A stretch of 64,000 bases of DNA from Marchantia polymorpha subsp. ruderalis (taxonomy: Eukaryota > Streptophyta > Marchantiopsida > Marchantiales > Marchantiaceae). The notes below the pieces were generated by a model. It worked only from the letters and a program-made list of their open reading frames with translations, was not told the origin of the DNA and did not search any database. Numbering within the stretch: position 1 is the stretch's first letter; each line of letters begins with the position of its first letter. The stretch is taken from contig AP031352.1 of assembly GCA_037833965.1 (NCBI GenBank), positions 538,501 to 602,500 on the forward strand, written 5' to 3'. A program made the position numbers and the translations under genes. Shown piece after piece: positions 1 through 12,428 of the stretch.

Positions 1-70
1 TTTAATTCTTTGAGGTTGTTTCGTATCTTGCATGTTCAACATCATTGACTTTTGGTTCTTCTTTGTCCAG

Positions 71-1649
71 CAAGTAACCGCTTCTTCAAAATGGGAAGAG
101 TGCAGACCACTGCTGGAGGAAACTCCAGAGTTCAGGTGGGCGATGGTGTTCGTGCATCTGTTCCATTTCCCACATAGCTTCGTGGATATAGCTGTTAATC
201 AAGGCCATCTGCACTTGACAGATCTTCTTGTGGTTATGTTCCTGCAGAGCTTTCACCGAGGAATCTTCTCGGAAGAAGGTTTTTGAGGATTATGTTACTC
301 ACCTGCAGCAGAGAGCGAAGGAAAAGGATCGGAAACGTGAGAAGGAAGAGAAGGTGGGCCCTGAAGTAGCTCAAAACGGGGTGATTTTCTGCTGAATACT
401 TCGATTACTCTGCTCTGCATTTTACTTTTACGTCAACGTTTTATTATGGCCTGTTCTGGTGTTGTCAAGAGACACATCTTGACACTAGTTTGCTACAGTA
501 TCATTTCTGAATAAATCGTGTGTAGTTCAGCGCGGAATTTGTACAATGAGTTATTGTGAACTTATTGGTCGAATTTCTCTATCATCTTTACTTCATCAAC
601 ACGGATTTGCATAGAAGATCATGGTCATTTGCAGATGAATGGTCTTCGTGTGTGATTTTGGTTCATTTTGCGAAAGTTATGTGGAATTTGAAAGTGTCGG
701 TGTTTTTTACGCATCAGAACGCTCTTTGTTAGTCTCTGCTTTAAAATTGACAGTCATGGTTGTACTTCAGTGTGTTTTCATTTTCACTCATCCTCGTTCC
801 TTGTATGAACCAGGCTAAGAAGGAGAAAGAGAAGGAGAAGGAGAAGGAAAGAGAGAGGCGGAAGGAGAAAGATAAGGACAAGGACAAGGACAAGGACAAG
901 GACAAAGACAAAGACAAAGAGCGGGAGCGAGAGAAGGACAAGGATAAAGAGAAGTCCAAACGGGAGAAAGAAGTGGTTCATGACGTTAGCGAAACTGGAA
1001 ACAATCATGTTCATAAGGAAGAGAAGAAGAAGGATAAAGAAAGGGAGAAGGACAGGGATCGTGAGAGGGACAAGGATAAGAAATACAGAAAACGCCACAG
1101 GAGTAGCAGTGAGGATGCCGGTTCAGACAGGGAAGACAAAGACAAGGAGGATTCAAAAAGGTCCCGCAGGCATGGCATTGACCACAAGAAGTCATCTAGG
1201 AAGGTATGAGAAAGAAAGACTGATGTGAGGGTACTGGAAACTCCTGATCTTGGTTCTAGTTCAAGGCCAGAGCTAGCAGTATCTTATTGATGTAGCCGTA
1301 AGCTTAGAAACTGAGTTTGCGTTTTGTCCTCCCAGTGACAGGCATAACCACCCACTCTTTGGCCTTGCTGACCTGGAGCTGGTCGTATCCAAATCACTTC
1401 CCATACTTAAAGAATGGAAACACACAGAAAGTCGTCAAGAACATCAATAAAATTGATGTAACATTTTTTCCTGTCTTTGTTTGTTTTTTTGGGATGGATT
1501 GTATTTATGAGCAGCATGGCCATGAGTCAGGGTCAGATAGTGAGGCCAAACATAAGCGGCATAGGCGGGATCGTGATGGAACAAGGAGGAATGGTGCTGC
1601 AGAGGAGTTGGAGGATGGCGAACTTGGAGAGGATGGCGAAATCCGATAG
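71..1649 (+). CDS. PRP40: PRP40-like pre-mRNA processing factor, C-terminal exons (5' part outside window)
   Basis: Four exons splice in frame with GT-AG borders: 71-135, 248-353, 814-1203 and 1515-1649 (stop TAG 1647-1649). Bases 1-70 are the end of an upstream intron with a pyrimidine-rich acceptor. The first two exons encode most of an FF domain (VTASSKWEECRPLLEE, then KVFEDYVTHLQQRAKEKDRK). The third exon is a long Lys/Glu/Asp/Arg tract with KD and KE dipeptides, then YRKRHRSSSED and SRRHGIDHKK. The fourth encodes KHKRHRRDRD and ends ELEDGELGEDGEIR. This order of last FF domain, charged tail and ELEDGE end is that of plant PRP40, a U1 snRNP-associated protein that links U1 to branch-site factors and to the RNA polymerase II tail through N-terminal WW domains, which lie outside this window. 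FF-domain proteins of the CA150 type are an alternative, but the tail fits PRP40 better. Confidence 0.88.
871..921 (+). repeat. Coding hexanucleotide repeat (GACAAG/GACAAA)n
   Basis: This is a run of about eight GACAAG/GACAAA units inside the third PRP40 exon. It encodes an alternating Asp-Lys tract and keeps the frame whatever the unit number, so length variation would be tolerated. It is flanked by similar GAGAAG (Glu-Lys) runs. Confidence 0.85.
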
Positions 1650-4600
1650 GCCCTCCTGTCCCAAAAAACCACCTCTTTCTGTGTGTTTGTTCTTGAGCCT
1701 CCCACACTCATATTTCTTTTGATTTCCACCTTAGGGTGGATCAGCATTAGTAGCGAAGGTTATAAAGAACTGTTATTATGTAGACATAGGGTTGTGGAGC
1801 ATCGACCTTCAGATTTGCAGTTATCCATCAGACTTGCTAACTTTGTGCAATCAGATTGCACGAAGTTTCTCCTCACTTTACATCCATCAAAAATTTCGGA
1901 ATATCTGCCATTTTTTAGAGCAATTGATGGTCATTTTTTTTGCAAGGTCTTATTGTCTTTTGCGAGTTGTTTCAGCTTGAAACGATTCAGGATGCATCCT
2001 ATTTGTTGGAAGACACAACATGCATTGTTGATAACTAACCAGATTAGTGAAACGAATTTTTTATTGGAGGTCTTCTGTACTTGTGTCAGCTATCTTTAAA
2101 GTACATGGTTTCTTCTGTGGGGATAGCAAATGTTGGCAATCGTACTGCAAAGATAAGATGCCTCACTGAATATTTAACTCTGCTGTACAGGTATGAGATG
2201 TTTGATTGAGATGTTCATCTCGTGTTTTTCTTACTGTGCTTGAAGCAATCAAAAGTATATTATCGTTCTTCTCCTGAGTTCTGACAAGATCTAGTTGCTA
2301 CTGCGTATTGTATTCATCGTTGTAGAAGTATGTGCATTAGCTAATGGTCGACTGTGAGAGTGGTTCTGATAGCAATTTTCTACCTGTAAAAAGTCCACAC
2401 GTATAGTCAAGCATGGATCCATTTCTATGTGTAATTGGGTTGGGTTATGAAGCCTGCACATCCTAGTTTGGGTTACCGGTGAACAGAGGTTCAAGGGGTG
2501 ACATGCTAAGAACGGATGGAGCCAGATGGCAACACTCTGGAGAAACTCTTTTGGTGGCAGCTGTCCCTCATATGTCTTTTCCGACGAGGTAAGCCCTCTT
2601 GATGAGGTTTGTTATTAGATAGAACTTGGTTTACCTGACCTTGCATCTGCTATACCTTCCTGTCTTTGGCTCTGTTGTCTTTTTTACTACATCAATCACA
2701 TGGCAAGTTTTTATCATTAGTCTTATAATTCCTACTGACAGTTTGATGATTATCATGTCTTAGAGCAATGTAGAATTGATGATCGCTGATCCGTTTTTAT
2801 TTTGTTGACCAATATGTTCGTGAGACAAGAAGTCAAATGAGGTTGGAGGTTTGAGATATAATATGATTGCATATCCAGAATAGTTACTCTTGCTTATGTA
2901 GTGAAGGTAGTGCTTATCCTTTTTTGATTGTCATTCTATTAGTGCTGGTAATTTTTCCAAAGTTTAACTTCAATTTCCACTTGTATGCAGTGGGGATTTT
3001 TTGAAAAAAAAGTATCTATTGTGGTTCTGTTGAGTTGTACCATTGGTCTTCAGGTGCCATGTCAGTGGTAGAACGTAGTAGTCATTGAGGTCGTCTTTTT
3101 GGTTTTTCCCGGTGATCATGAGTATGTGGACGTGAGTAGTGCTTGTTACACAATTGCATGGTTCTACTCATATCACAGTTTACGTTCCTAAGATTTGAAC
3201 GTGTACATAAACTGTGTCTTACTGCTGATACCCGCTGGACTTTTCCTGCTTCTATCCGGCAGAGGTTATTTGAGCAGTTCCATATGCTCGCCGGCCATCT
3301 TACCGTGGTCTAGACTCCGAAGTGACGTGGATCTAGAGATAAATTTGCGTTATACATGGATTACAACAACACGGGCACAGAACCTCACGGTGGTGATTTT
3401 CTGTTGATTCTCAAATTTTAGCCTTTTTATATAAATCATGCCAACCGGAAGCATTCGACTACCTCGAACTTTAGCCTCTTGAAGTTTGTGACTTTACACT
3501 TTTGAATGGTACTTTGGTGGGTCTTTTGAAATTCTGGCGGAGAAATTTTATCTTAGATGGGTCTGAGAAGTACCATTCTTACAAACTCTTTTTTCTCCTG
3601 TGTGTGTACAACACTCTGTGGTGCGTTCCTGGACGTCTGGCGGAGGATTGTGATTTGAAAAATACTATTTCTACAGGCTCTTTTCTGTCCTGTGTGTGCT
3701 GAACACCTTTGTGAGTTGAGGTTAGGGAGAGGAGTTATTCAATTTGCTTGTTTTATAGCCTGTCATTGATGTTGTTTTTGCGTGGATGTGTATTAGTTAC
3801 TAATGCCGTTGTGGAGATTTTCGTTTACTGTTGTAATGATATCACTAACTAAAGTATGGTACTTTTGTTTTTTCGTACTTTTTAGACTCGAATATGAAGT
3901 TCGTACCTACGGTATTTGTGCACATTGGAGATGATTTTGGGTTCCTAACCTAGTTGTATACACAGTCCAACACAGGCACACGGTGTTGTTTTGTGTCAAG
4001 TTTACCCATTTATCTACGGCATTTTATAACGAGGTTCATTTGATTTGGAGCTCAGTTCTCCACATTGTGAAGCTCAACTCACCCGATTTCTACGCCTGCA
4101 TTTGTACATATACGAGGTGGAAGGAAAACGCGCAACTTTTGCTCCGACATAGATGGATAGAGAATTACAGGATTTGCTTTGGGAGTATGTGTATGAATGT
4201 CTAATTAAATAATTATTTAGACCAGCTTTAACTGAGTGTTTGATGTAGAATAATCAGGTGTAAGGAGCTCAAAAAGTTTGAACATTCTCCAACTGATGTT
4301 CTTCGCAACGTAGTTAGTTTCATGGTCCAGGACATGAGGTGAAATGTAAATATGCTCTGGTAAGTATTACGAGTCTCTTAAGGTCTAAAGATCGAAGTTG
4401 GGAGCTCTTGGTTCGTGAAGATAACGTCAGTTATGGTGATACTTTGCGAGGAGTCAAACCTCGAGCTGATCGCTACGCATGTTACATTCCCATTGTACTT
4501 CTAGGGTACATGCAACGACACTGAAACTGTGATGTATTCTGAGGAGTCAACATTATTTCTATTTGTCAACATACAATGCCCACGTAAAGTAAATTTCCTG

Positions 4601-5060
4601 CACAGAGTAACTTTTTTGACACATCTTTCCAACGCAAATGAAGGCTGTATTGTCAGTGTCATATGGTGCATGCGAAATGACTCACAATATTCTCATGTTT
4701 GAAAATTAAGATTTACTACCCAGAAACTTTATGTTCTTTATGTTCAGGAAACGAATAATTTCGTGAGTACATCATCAGGCGACATGAGTGACAGCCATCT
4801 CTGATCTGTTCATGGTAATGTTGATATTTATAATGAACATCAAGAGTAATAAAAGTAGGCCTCAAAACAAGATTACGTTCATTGTACACATCAAACATGA
4901 TGTAGGTTCATGTACATCGGGAAAGTTTTTTCTGATTGTAAAATGTAGTTTGGATAAGTTATTCCTAACTAAATACTCTGTAGTGCAAGTGAGTTTCAAT
5001 GTTTTAGAGAGCGTATCTTTACTACTCTCGACAAAGTTTCAAGGTGTGAAGGTTACATGA
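1650..5060. other. Downstream of PRP40: 3' UTR then intergenic, no gene seen
   Basis: The first several hundred bases are probably the 3' UTR. I see no protein family, splice-consistent exon chain, tRNA or repeat here. Short open frames of 60-140 codons exist but have no recognisable domain and no codon pattern. Confidence 0.5.
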
Positions 5061-7260
5061 TCCGTTGAAGTTGAATGATGAGTGTCGCTATCGGGAGTCT
5101 GTCAAAGTATACTAGAACTTTTAATTGAATTGCTTGACAATGTTTAGAAAAGTAGAGCAGTACCATCAACATTTAAAAAGCAAAGAAGTCCCATCAAATC
5201 ATTTGTAACTAAACAGAGATAAGAGGAGGACTATAGAGGATTTAAAGAAAACATTATCTTGAATGACATCAGACAAACTCTAAATGATATCTATGTGCAA
5301 TCAAAATGTTCATACACAATATAGCCTCTAGACCCAATTGTGTTGTTTTTTATAAACAAGTTTGACAGCGGTAATTATTGCATAAGAATGATAGTATTGT
5401 ATGATATATGAAAACATATGTACTATAATGTTTGGTGTTTTAGAGATGATTGCTATGATGTAAGATGTATGTGGATTACAAACAATTAGCAAAAGAATAA
5501 CTAGATCTATTTATAATCACAGACAAGTAAATATTTGAGTACTTAGAAATGAACAATCTAGTACTACAAGTATATGATAATACAAATTGAAACGGACATA
5601 TGTCAAAGCACATAATTCATCCACTCCATTTTAAAATTACATATTATTTCTTGATATAAACATAACAACTGAAATATTTTTTTTGTTGTCACCAATTCTA
5701 TCGAACAATTTGTATAATCACAAAAGTAATATCGTAACTTTTGATTTGGGAAACAAATCAATATCAATATAAGCAATGGAATAGAAGATCTTGGTAGTAA
5801 TCATAATAGCAAATCATAACCCTGCTTTAAAGAGATTTATATAGATGATTTTATAAAAATACTGATTCATTGTTTGAATTCTTGTTTTCTATGGCGCAAT
5901 TTAAGCCTAATATGTATATCATATTAAATAATTGATTTAAGCGTTTGAAATTTTTTTTATTAAAGTGTTAGTTGAACTTGTAAACCACATACTTGTTTTT
6001 GTAAAAACTTTGCACTATGGAGTTTGATATTTTAAATGCAATCATGAAAAATTTGAGTAGAAACTGTCTAAAACTATTCTTTTAAAAGATGATATTTTAT
6101 CTTTGCATAATCAAATTTTTCTTATTATAGATGAATTTTTATTTTATGTGATTTTTGGGATTTCGTGTGGGTTTACGCTTAACCTTTGGTTAGCAAACTA
6201 TAGTTAGTGGCCAGGTTAGTGCTGCCACTATATAATACCTTTTACTTTCGTTGTTTCACCTTGGAGAACTCAATTATAACAGTTTTTACCCAATAAATAT
6301 AGCCCTATTCGGATGAACCACATACATGTAATGTATCGTCTTGTGTTTTTGTGGTGATTCTCACTTTTACTCTTGTCAGTGTTTGGATAAGTACATGTGC
6401 AATCAAGAATCAAAACTAATCTTAATTAAAATCATTATTTCAAAATATCATATCAACTCTTACTTTAAAGAAATCATAAATTAATTAAATTTCTATTCAA
6501 CATTTACGTACAAATTTTTCTACTTATGAATTATCAAGAATACCTTGGATTCTCAATCACCATATACAAGTAGAAAGTATAACTAAGAAGCTATCCAACA
6601 TAGAAGCTATAAAATATGGAGATAGAGTATAGCCTATGCTTTGAGTATAGGCTAAATTCCATCTCCAGGTGAGTACAAGCTCTCTTTCTCTCTTGAAATG
6701 CTCCCTTACAAATGAGCTAGAAGTTTCAAGATGATCCTAGACCAGCCTCCTTATAAAATAGAAATTCTAACTACAAGCCATATGTTAGACAATTCATATG
6801 CTATAGTTTAACTAATCATAGTTAGCCTAGGTTACAATTTAAGTAATAACAATCTATCCTTTAACTAAAGTCTAGGATTTCTTATTCCAATAATCATATG
6901 TCTTACATGCGGGACGTATTAGAAGGAGATCTAAAACATTGATTCTCGTGTGACCTAAGATTAACTAAAACTTAGACCAAACCTAAAAAGTTTAGTGTTA
7001 AACATATATTGAAACTAGCTATGTATTAGGTTTAACTACTTGTATAATCTAAATGTGCAAAACTTGCAACTTATAAAAAAATTGAAAAATTGTCCAAAGT
7101 AATTGAAAAAAATTGAAAAATTGAAAATTGTCCAAAGTAATCACTTTGGAAAAAGCATCTGCTGTATTGAATATACTGTGAATTTTGATTAGTTCAATCA
7201 TCTAATCTCACATCGTTTTTCAAAGAAAATAATGTTGAATGATAAATGGTAAATAGATCA
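5061..7260. other. AT-rich intergenic DNA
   Basis: AT-rich sequence with no open frame of note. The part at about 6690-6840 resembles the stretch at about 21010-21130 (see repeat entry). I see nothing else. Confidence 0.5.
6690..6840 (+). repeat. Diverged dispersed repeat, copy 1
   Basis: Shares an ordered set of similar strings with about 21010-21130: a CTCC(C/T)TACAAAT segment, then AAGTTTCAAGATGAT versus GAGTTCCAAAATGAT, then ...TTAGACAA(T/C)TCATATG and CTATAGTT. The order and spacing are kept in the same orientation, which suggests two old copies of one interspersed element. The edges are uncertain. Confidence 0.45.
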
Positions 7261-7379
7261 AGCCCGTGGAACCCAAAGGGTCAAAACGCTGAAAAATGCA
7301 ATACAAACATTCCAACTCCAACCTAGGAGTGAACCAAAAGAACCCCTAGCTAGTGCCAAGAGCACTAGAACAGTAACTA

Positions 7380-10300
7380 ATAACATCCCTAATCTAACAA
7401 CCTAGTTCATAAGGCTCAAGCCGAAGCAAAGAATAGAAATTCTGAACAACAACTTTATGAGCCACTCTAATCTCTATATATCTAGTACAAGTAAGAAACA
7501 CATGCTCTTCATCCTCAACATTTCTCCCATCACATAGTCTGCAAATTCATTCACTTCTATCAATATTCAACCAACGTCTTTTCTCAATTCCAAGCCTATG
7601 AGATCATGTTCTATGTCTAGCAATAATATGACGTAAAGATGTAGAGATTTCTACAACAAGGTATCCTTGCTCACAATAAATAAGCATAGGATTCACATGA
7701 AGTTGATATAACTGCATTTTGGTGACTCGTCTCCTCCATATGATGTTGAGAAATTTTTCCTTAATACGCATGAAGGGCCATAGGTTGCAGATCCCAATCT
7801 AGTTCCGTCAGATTCACCTCAAAGACCAAATTATCACATCTGCAAACCATCCCTTAGAACGTGTGGCACTCAAAGCATGAAGAGTAAGTCGATAAGCATC
7901 AAGAGATCTCATCCTTATGATACAAATGATGGTCAAATAGAGAGCTTCAGCCTCAAGAGGTAGACAACGTGTTTCCGCAAGAAGAATAGCATAAGGAGTT
8001 TGATTCCTTACACCTAATTCTTCTTGTAGGAAGATCTTTTGCACCCTCTCCACACACTCCCAACTTGTCTTCTTATTGCTAGGATCCCACACTTGTGTCC
8101 CATATAAAACCACCGGCAACACTAAGCTCCTAAATAAAAATTTCCTAAGACTTCAAGACACTAGATGAACTCTTCTAAATCGGTTTAACAATGAATATAG
8201 AGCTTTGTAACCGGCTTCTACTCTCTTTTGCATACAAAGTGCCCCACTATAATTCTAAGAAAAATCAATGCCTAAATATTTGTAACTCTTCACTTGTTCC
8301 AATTCTAGTACTTTATAAAAGAGAGAGAACTTGGATCTAGTGTCCACAAGAATGATCTTTGATTTTTCCAGATTGAACTCCATGTGATTTTGAGTGCAAA
8401 AGCTAGCCAAAGTATCAAGGTGTTTTTGTAAACTAATTGCATCACGTGCTAGTAATATGATATCATCTGCATACAAAAGAGCTTTGATCACAAAGTCTCC
8501 AAGTTTGACTCCTTCACTCTCACAATCATCCAACCACCTTTCTATATCATCTATGAAAATTCCGAATAGAGTAGGAGTGAGAGGGACAACCTTGAATAAC
8601 TCCAATGGTGCTCGAGATCTCTTGAGTCTGAGAGTCGTTAATCTTAGCTCAACCTGAATTGTATAAAGTGGCCATAGTTTCAAGAAGATTAGCCGGTACT
8701 CCAATGTCTTGTAGTCTTTTCTGTAAAAGCTTAGAAGTAACAGTATCAAAAGTTTTCTTCAAATCAATGAAGGCACAAAATAAAGCTTCACCATTGACCT
8801 TGGATTTCTTACATGTTTTCTTCCATAAAACATGTAAGGCCAAAATATGGTCAATAGTGTTGTATGTAGGACAAGAAACCAGTTTGGAACTTTGATTTCT
8901 TTAGAAAATTCTCTATCCATGTGCTCAACTTTGATTCTACTAACTTCCCAAACAACTTGGAAAAAACACTACAAACCATGATAGTGCGATAGTTTGTCAC
9001 CACGTACTTGCTTCCTGATTTATGAATAGGAACAATCTTCCGCATGGATCAAGTTGATGAAAAATCATGAACCGAAGCATCTTTCAACACCTTAGTGAGA
9101 ATAGGTCCAATAGAATCTCCTCCCCACTTGATAAGTTCAATGGACAAACCATGTAAATCCTCACATTTGCCATTTGCTAATTTTTGGAGTATAGTCATCT
9201 TCTCTCCTTCCGAAAATAATCTAGGTGTTGCTTCGCAATATGACATACATGTAGCTTCAGGAAAGAAATAGAGCTTTTCGGCAAGAGCTACCAAAGATTC
9301 GGAATTAAGATTTGGTTTTGACGATGGTGTAGCTAATCGTCTCTTAAAGCACTTGGGATCCTTCATCAGGTACTTTGTCAAGGATTCTTGCTTTTGTCTT
9401 AAGAAAGCTCGTTTCTTAGACTTCATCAAGTCTTTGTATATCCTTGTCAAAAGAAGCCGAATTTGAATATTTAAAGACCTATCAATCAACCTTGCCCTTG
9501 CTAGCTTGCATTCAAAGTCAAACCATCCATTACAAGATAGCCCCTTAGCAATACTAGAACTATGCTTCAAAAAGAACTTGGATGGAGAATTTTTGAGCAA
9601 TTCTATGAGTTGTTAACTAGTGGTATGTGAATTTGGACTCCATATGATGTGAGTCAAAAGATCTTATAGTTGTTTTGCATAAAGTTCTCTTTTACAAGGA
9701 TCTAAGCAAAACTTGGGAGAAGCTAAAAGAGATTGGCAAGATGAGGGAGAGGTGAATTTTGACATTGAAAGTGTAAAAAATAGAGATGCATGATCTGATT
9801 GAGGTTGAGGATCAAGAACATCAAAACTAGAGATCAGAGAGGTACTAACAAAGGAAGACAAAAGAAAATCTATTGTGCTAGCGTCGGTAGAGGAAAAACA
9901 AGTATTGAACTGAGAGCTTGGAAAGCAAGAGGTTCCATTAAGAACCTTCAAGTTACAAGTGGCTCCAAATGTCAAAAAGTATTCTGTCAAAGAATTTGTG
10001 AAAGGGTCGAAAGAGGTTCTAGACCACAAACTATCGTAAATTTCTTCAAACATAGAAGAAGCCAAGGAATCATTAAATTGAGTAAATTGAGCACAAGCAT
10101 TGAAATCTCCAGCTAGAAAGACATTCCCTTTACTTTGAAATCTAAGAATGTCTCCGATAAGCCGATGAAATGGTTCACTTTGGTTGCAAAGGCGTGTTGA
10201 ATAGATATCCATGGACAATGATGCCAAATAACAAATTGCCAAATAGCAATAAGATCTTCCAACCGTATTGAGACGTAGTTAATGATATTGTCCACCGACA

Positions 10301-10420
10301 TCTTGAGCTTCTAGATGTATGAGAGGTAGAAGATAAGACCTGATGAAAGTAGCAATACCTCCTTGATCCCTTCCCGCATGTTGTATTCTCTGGTTCCATG
10401 TCGACCCCATCAAAGTATTT
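7380..10420 (-). pseudogene. LINE ORF2 relic: endonuclease and reverse transcriptase
   Basis: The endonuclease part has GDFN (about 10099-10110) and the catalytic SDH motif (QSDHASLFF, about 9790-9798). The reverse transcriptase part has AFIDLKKTFDTV (about 8740-8774), PLTPTLFGIFID, and the catalytic YADD (about 8462-8473) followed by SYKYLGIDFS. The C-terminal region at 8122-7814 reads LLAETRCLPLEAEALYL. Near 7555-7500 the minus strand reads CRLCDGRNVEDEEHVFLTC, the CCHC-type motif that ends many plant LINE proteins. Stops and frameshifts separate every block, so no full protein is made. If intact it would nick target DNA and copy the element RNA by target-primed reverse transcription. Confidence 0.85.
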
Positions 10421-10719
10421 CCTTCCAATTCAGCAATAGTATTGCTTTCATGTTACCAAGTCTCCACAATGTTGATGATGTTACTCATCTTCCAAATCCA
10501 AACAGCACTCACATACTTTGTTGTTGAAAGTGCTCAGATATTTCACATCAACATACTTAGCTTTTCGGATTGCTATGTTGACGACACCCTTTTCTTCTGA
10601 GTGATGATTGTTCTCCCATAGTGTAAATAAGCAACAAAACCTGACTCTTGAGTCTCTTTTACCTTCATAAGCTCATTTCTCCTAACTTCCACTTGTAGTG
10701 GAGTCAGATCAGGATCCAA

Positions 10720-11178
10720 TCATATTCTACGTCCTTTGAGAATAGCATTGTTAGCTAAAGCAACATTACGTTGAGTTTGATTGACAAACTTCACTATAAT
10801 ACCACAAGGTTGAGCTCCCTTGTTTTCAATACAAAAAACTTGAGCCCATTCCGAATTGGAAACATGAAGTGTTTCATCCAAAAACTTGGTGACAAAACTC
10901 TTAGCATCTTCAATATCTATTTCAAGTGAACATGAAATTCTCACATTCTTACTACGCGCAAACTGATTAGACTTTTCAATCTCTTGTTCTTGACAAATAG
11001 AGATTTGAGCAGCCTTTGTAGCTTCAGCGTAAGGTTTCATTTTCAAATCTAAGGTTTTGACCACCTCATGCAATCTAGGACTATCCGCACTTTGAGAGCA
11101 TATCTTTCCTTGGATGTCATCAACAGATTTAGACATGTTGAACATCACTAACACATTGTCTTTGAACTCCTTCTCCAC
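10720..11178 (-). pseudogene. LINE ORF1-like relic (possible RNA-binding protein)
   Basis: A 152-codon minus-strand frame lies directly upstream of the endonuclease relic. It starts with a helical, charged segment and continues with ARSKNVRISCSL...DAKSFVTKFL and KGAQPCGIIVKFVN...NAILKGRRI. That pattern resembles the RNA-binding domain of L1 ORF1 proteins. The call rests mainly on position in the element; motif support is moderate. Confidence 0.55.
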
Positions 11179-11340
11179 ACCTTATGTGATTCCTTTAACT
11201 CTCGAATTTGATTGTGTGTAAGATTTAAAGCAGCCTCTTTCATCTTGAATTCATGTCAAAGTTTCTTCAATTCTTCAAATATTGTTTGCACAAGCTAAAA
11301 AATATCGTCTTGAGTAGCTATATAGTACCAACTTGATATT

Positions 11341-12030
11341 TTGGTTACCATTCGAACACTCAAAACTCAAAGTCGAAACTCCAAAAATCTTGTAGCTTCA
11401 AACTCAAACATCCATTGAGCCTCAAATTTTGTATGCTATTGCCAAATACTGATCTTCCAACCTCAAAAAGTTTCAGCCTCAGATCATGCTCGATCTTAAA
11501 GATAAAATTGTCTGAACATTTTGGTAACCACCTGAACACTCGAAACTCAAAGTCAAAACTCCAAAAATGCCGTAACTTCACACTCAAACATTCGTTCACC
11601 TTCAAAACTCAAAGTCAAAAATAAAAAAATGTCGTAACTTTTGACTCAAGCATCCATTCACCTTCAAACTTTTTATGCTACTGCCAAATACTAGTTACCT
11701 TGTCTCACTAAAGCTCCTTCTTCTTAGAGGAAAAAATGTCTAAACATTTTGGTAATCATCTAAATAGTCAAAACTCAAAGTCAAAAATTCAAAAATGCCG
11801 TAACTTCCAACTCAAGCATCTATTCACCTTCAAAATTTTTACACTACTGCAAAATACTACTTTTTCCAGTTCCCACAAAGTTTCAGCTTCAGATCATGCT
11901 ACTTCTTAAAGATAGTAACGTCTGAACATTTTGGTAAGCACCTCAACACTTGAAATTCAAAGTCAAAACTCAAAAAATGCCGCAACTTCTCACTCAAGCA
12001 TCCATTCACCTTCAAACTTTTTACGCCTGA
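11341..12030. repeat. Diverged tandem repeat, ~180 bp unit, about four copies
   Basis: The anchor TTGGTAA(C/G/T)CA followed by an AACTCAAAGTCAAAACTC-type string and AAAAATGCCGTAACTTC occurs at 11341, 11521, 11749 and 11931. The spacings are 180, 228 and 182 bases; the longer one carries an extra partial duplication of about 48 bases near 11600. Each unit also holds TCAAGCATCCATTCACC(TT) and TACTGCCAAATACT. No coding role is visible. It lies between the LINE and the copia relic. Confidence 0.8.
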
Positions 12031-12215
12031 AAATTGAAACCTGAAAATTTTCAACCTCGAATAACACTCTGACAAGAAATGATCTCACCCCCAACACTCA
12101 AAATTCCAACTCAAAACTCAAGAAATTTGTGAACTCGGCATTCCAACTCCAAAATGCGTGAAAGTTTGCAGGTTGGAGCGCGATATTCAACTCCACGTCT
12201 TGCAAATTTCTAGCC

Positions 12216-12428
12216 TTAAAAACCAATGTCACTTTGTTTCACTCTGCACTCCATAACATGATTAGTTGCAAGAGAAATGACACTTTGATCATCATAATGG
12301 AGACTAATTATACCTTGTTTTAATTCCATCTCCGTGATAAACTTGTTCATCCAAATTGTCATTTTTGTAGCTTTTGCTACTGCTACAAATTTTACTTCAA
12401 TGATAGATTGAAAAATGCATTTTTTCAA
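12216..12428 (-). pseudogene. copia RNase H fragment
   Basis: The best preserved copia block. The frame reads EVKFVAVAKATKMTIWMNKF, then YDDQSVISLATN and RVKQSDIGF. These match the family pattern of a Glu in the EAEY-like motif, a WL-like helix, D-Q-S-A-I and the R.KHIDVRYHF end. The end is lost at a junction into unrelated sequence next to the tandem repeats. Confidence 0.75.

Larger units (their letters stand above)
7270..11178 (-). mobile_element. Decayed L1-like LINE retrotransposon
   Basis: Read on the minus strand the order is ORF1-like (11178-10720), apurinic endonuclease (about 10400-9660), reverse transcriptase (about 9600-8255) and a C-terminal CCHC segment (about 7560-7500). This is the order of plant L1-type LINEs. 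The frame is broken many times by stops and shifts, so the copy is dead. The 3' edge near 7270 and the 5' edge near 11180 are approximate. I saw no clear poly(A) tail or target-site duplication. Confidence 0.85.

Noticed and set aside
784-1098. Minus-strand Leu/Val-rich frame that looks like membrane segments
   Set aside because: It is the complement of the Lys/Glu/Asp-rich PRP40 exon, and such antisense frames are always hydrophobic or Ser-rich.
1683-2099. 138-codon plus-strand frame downstream of PRP40
   Set aside because: No domain, biased composition, and it lies in the probable 3' UTR.
11341-12030. Regularly spaced repeats that might suggest a CRISPR array
   Set aside because: The repeats are long, adjacent and diverged without unique spacers, in a plant nuclear context. 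This is an ordinary tandem repeat.
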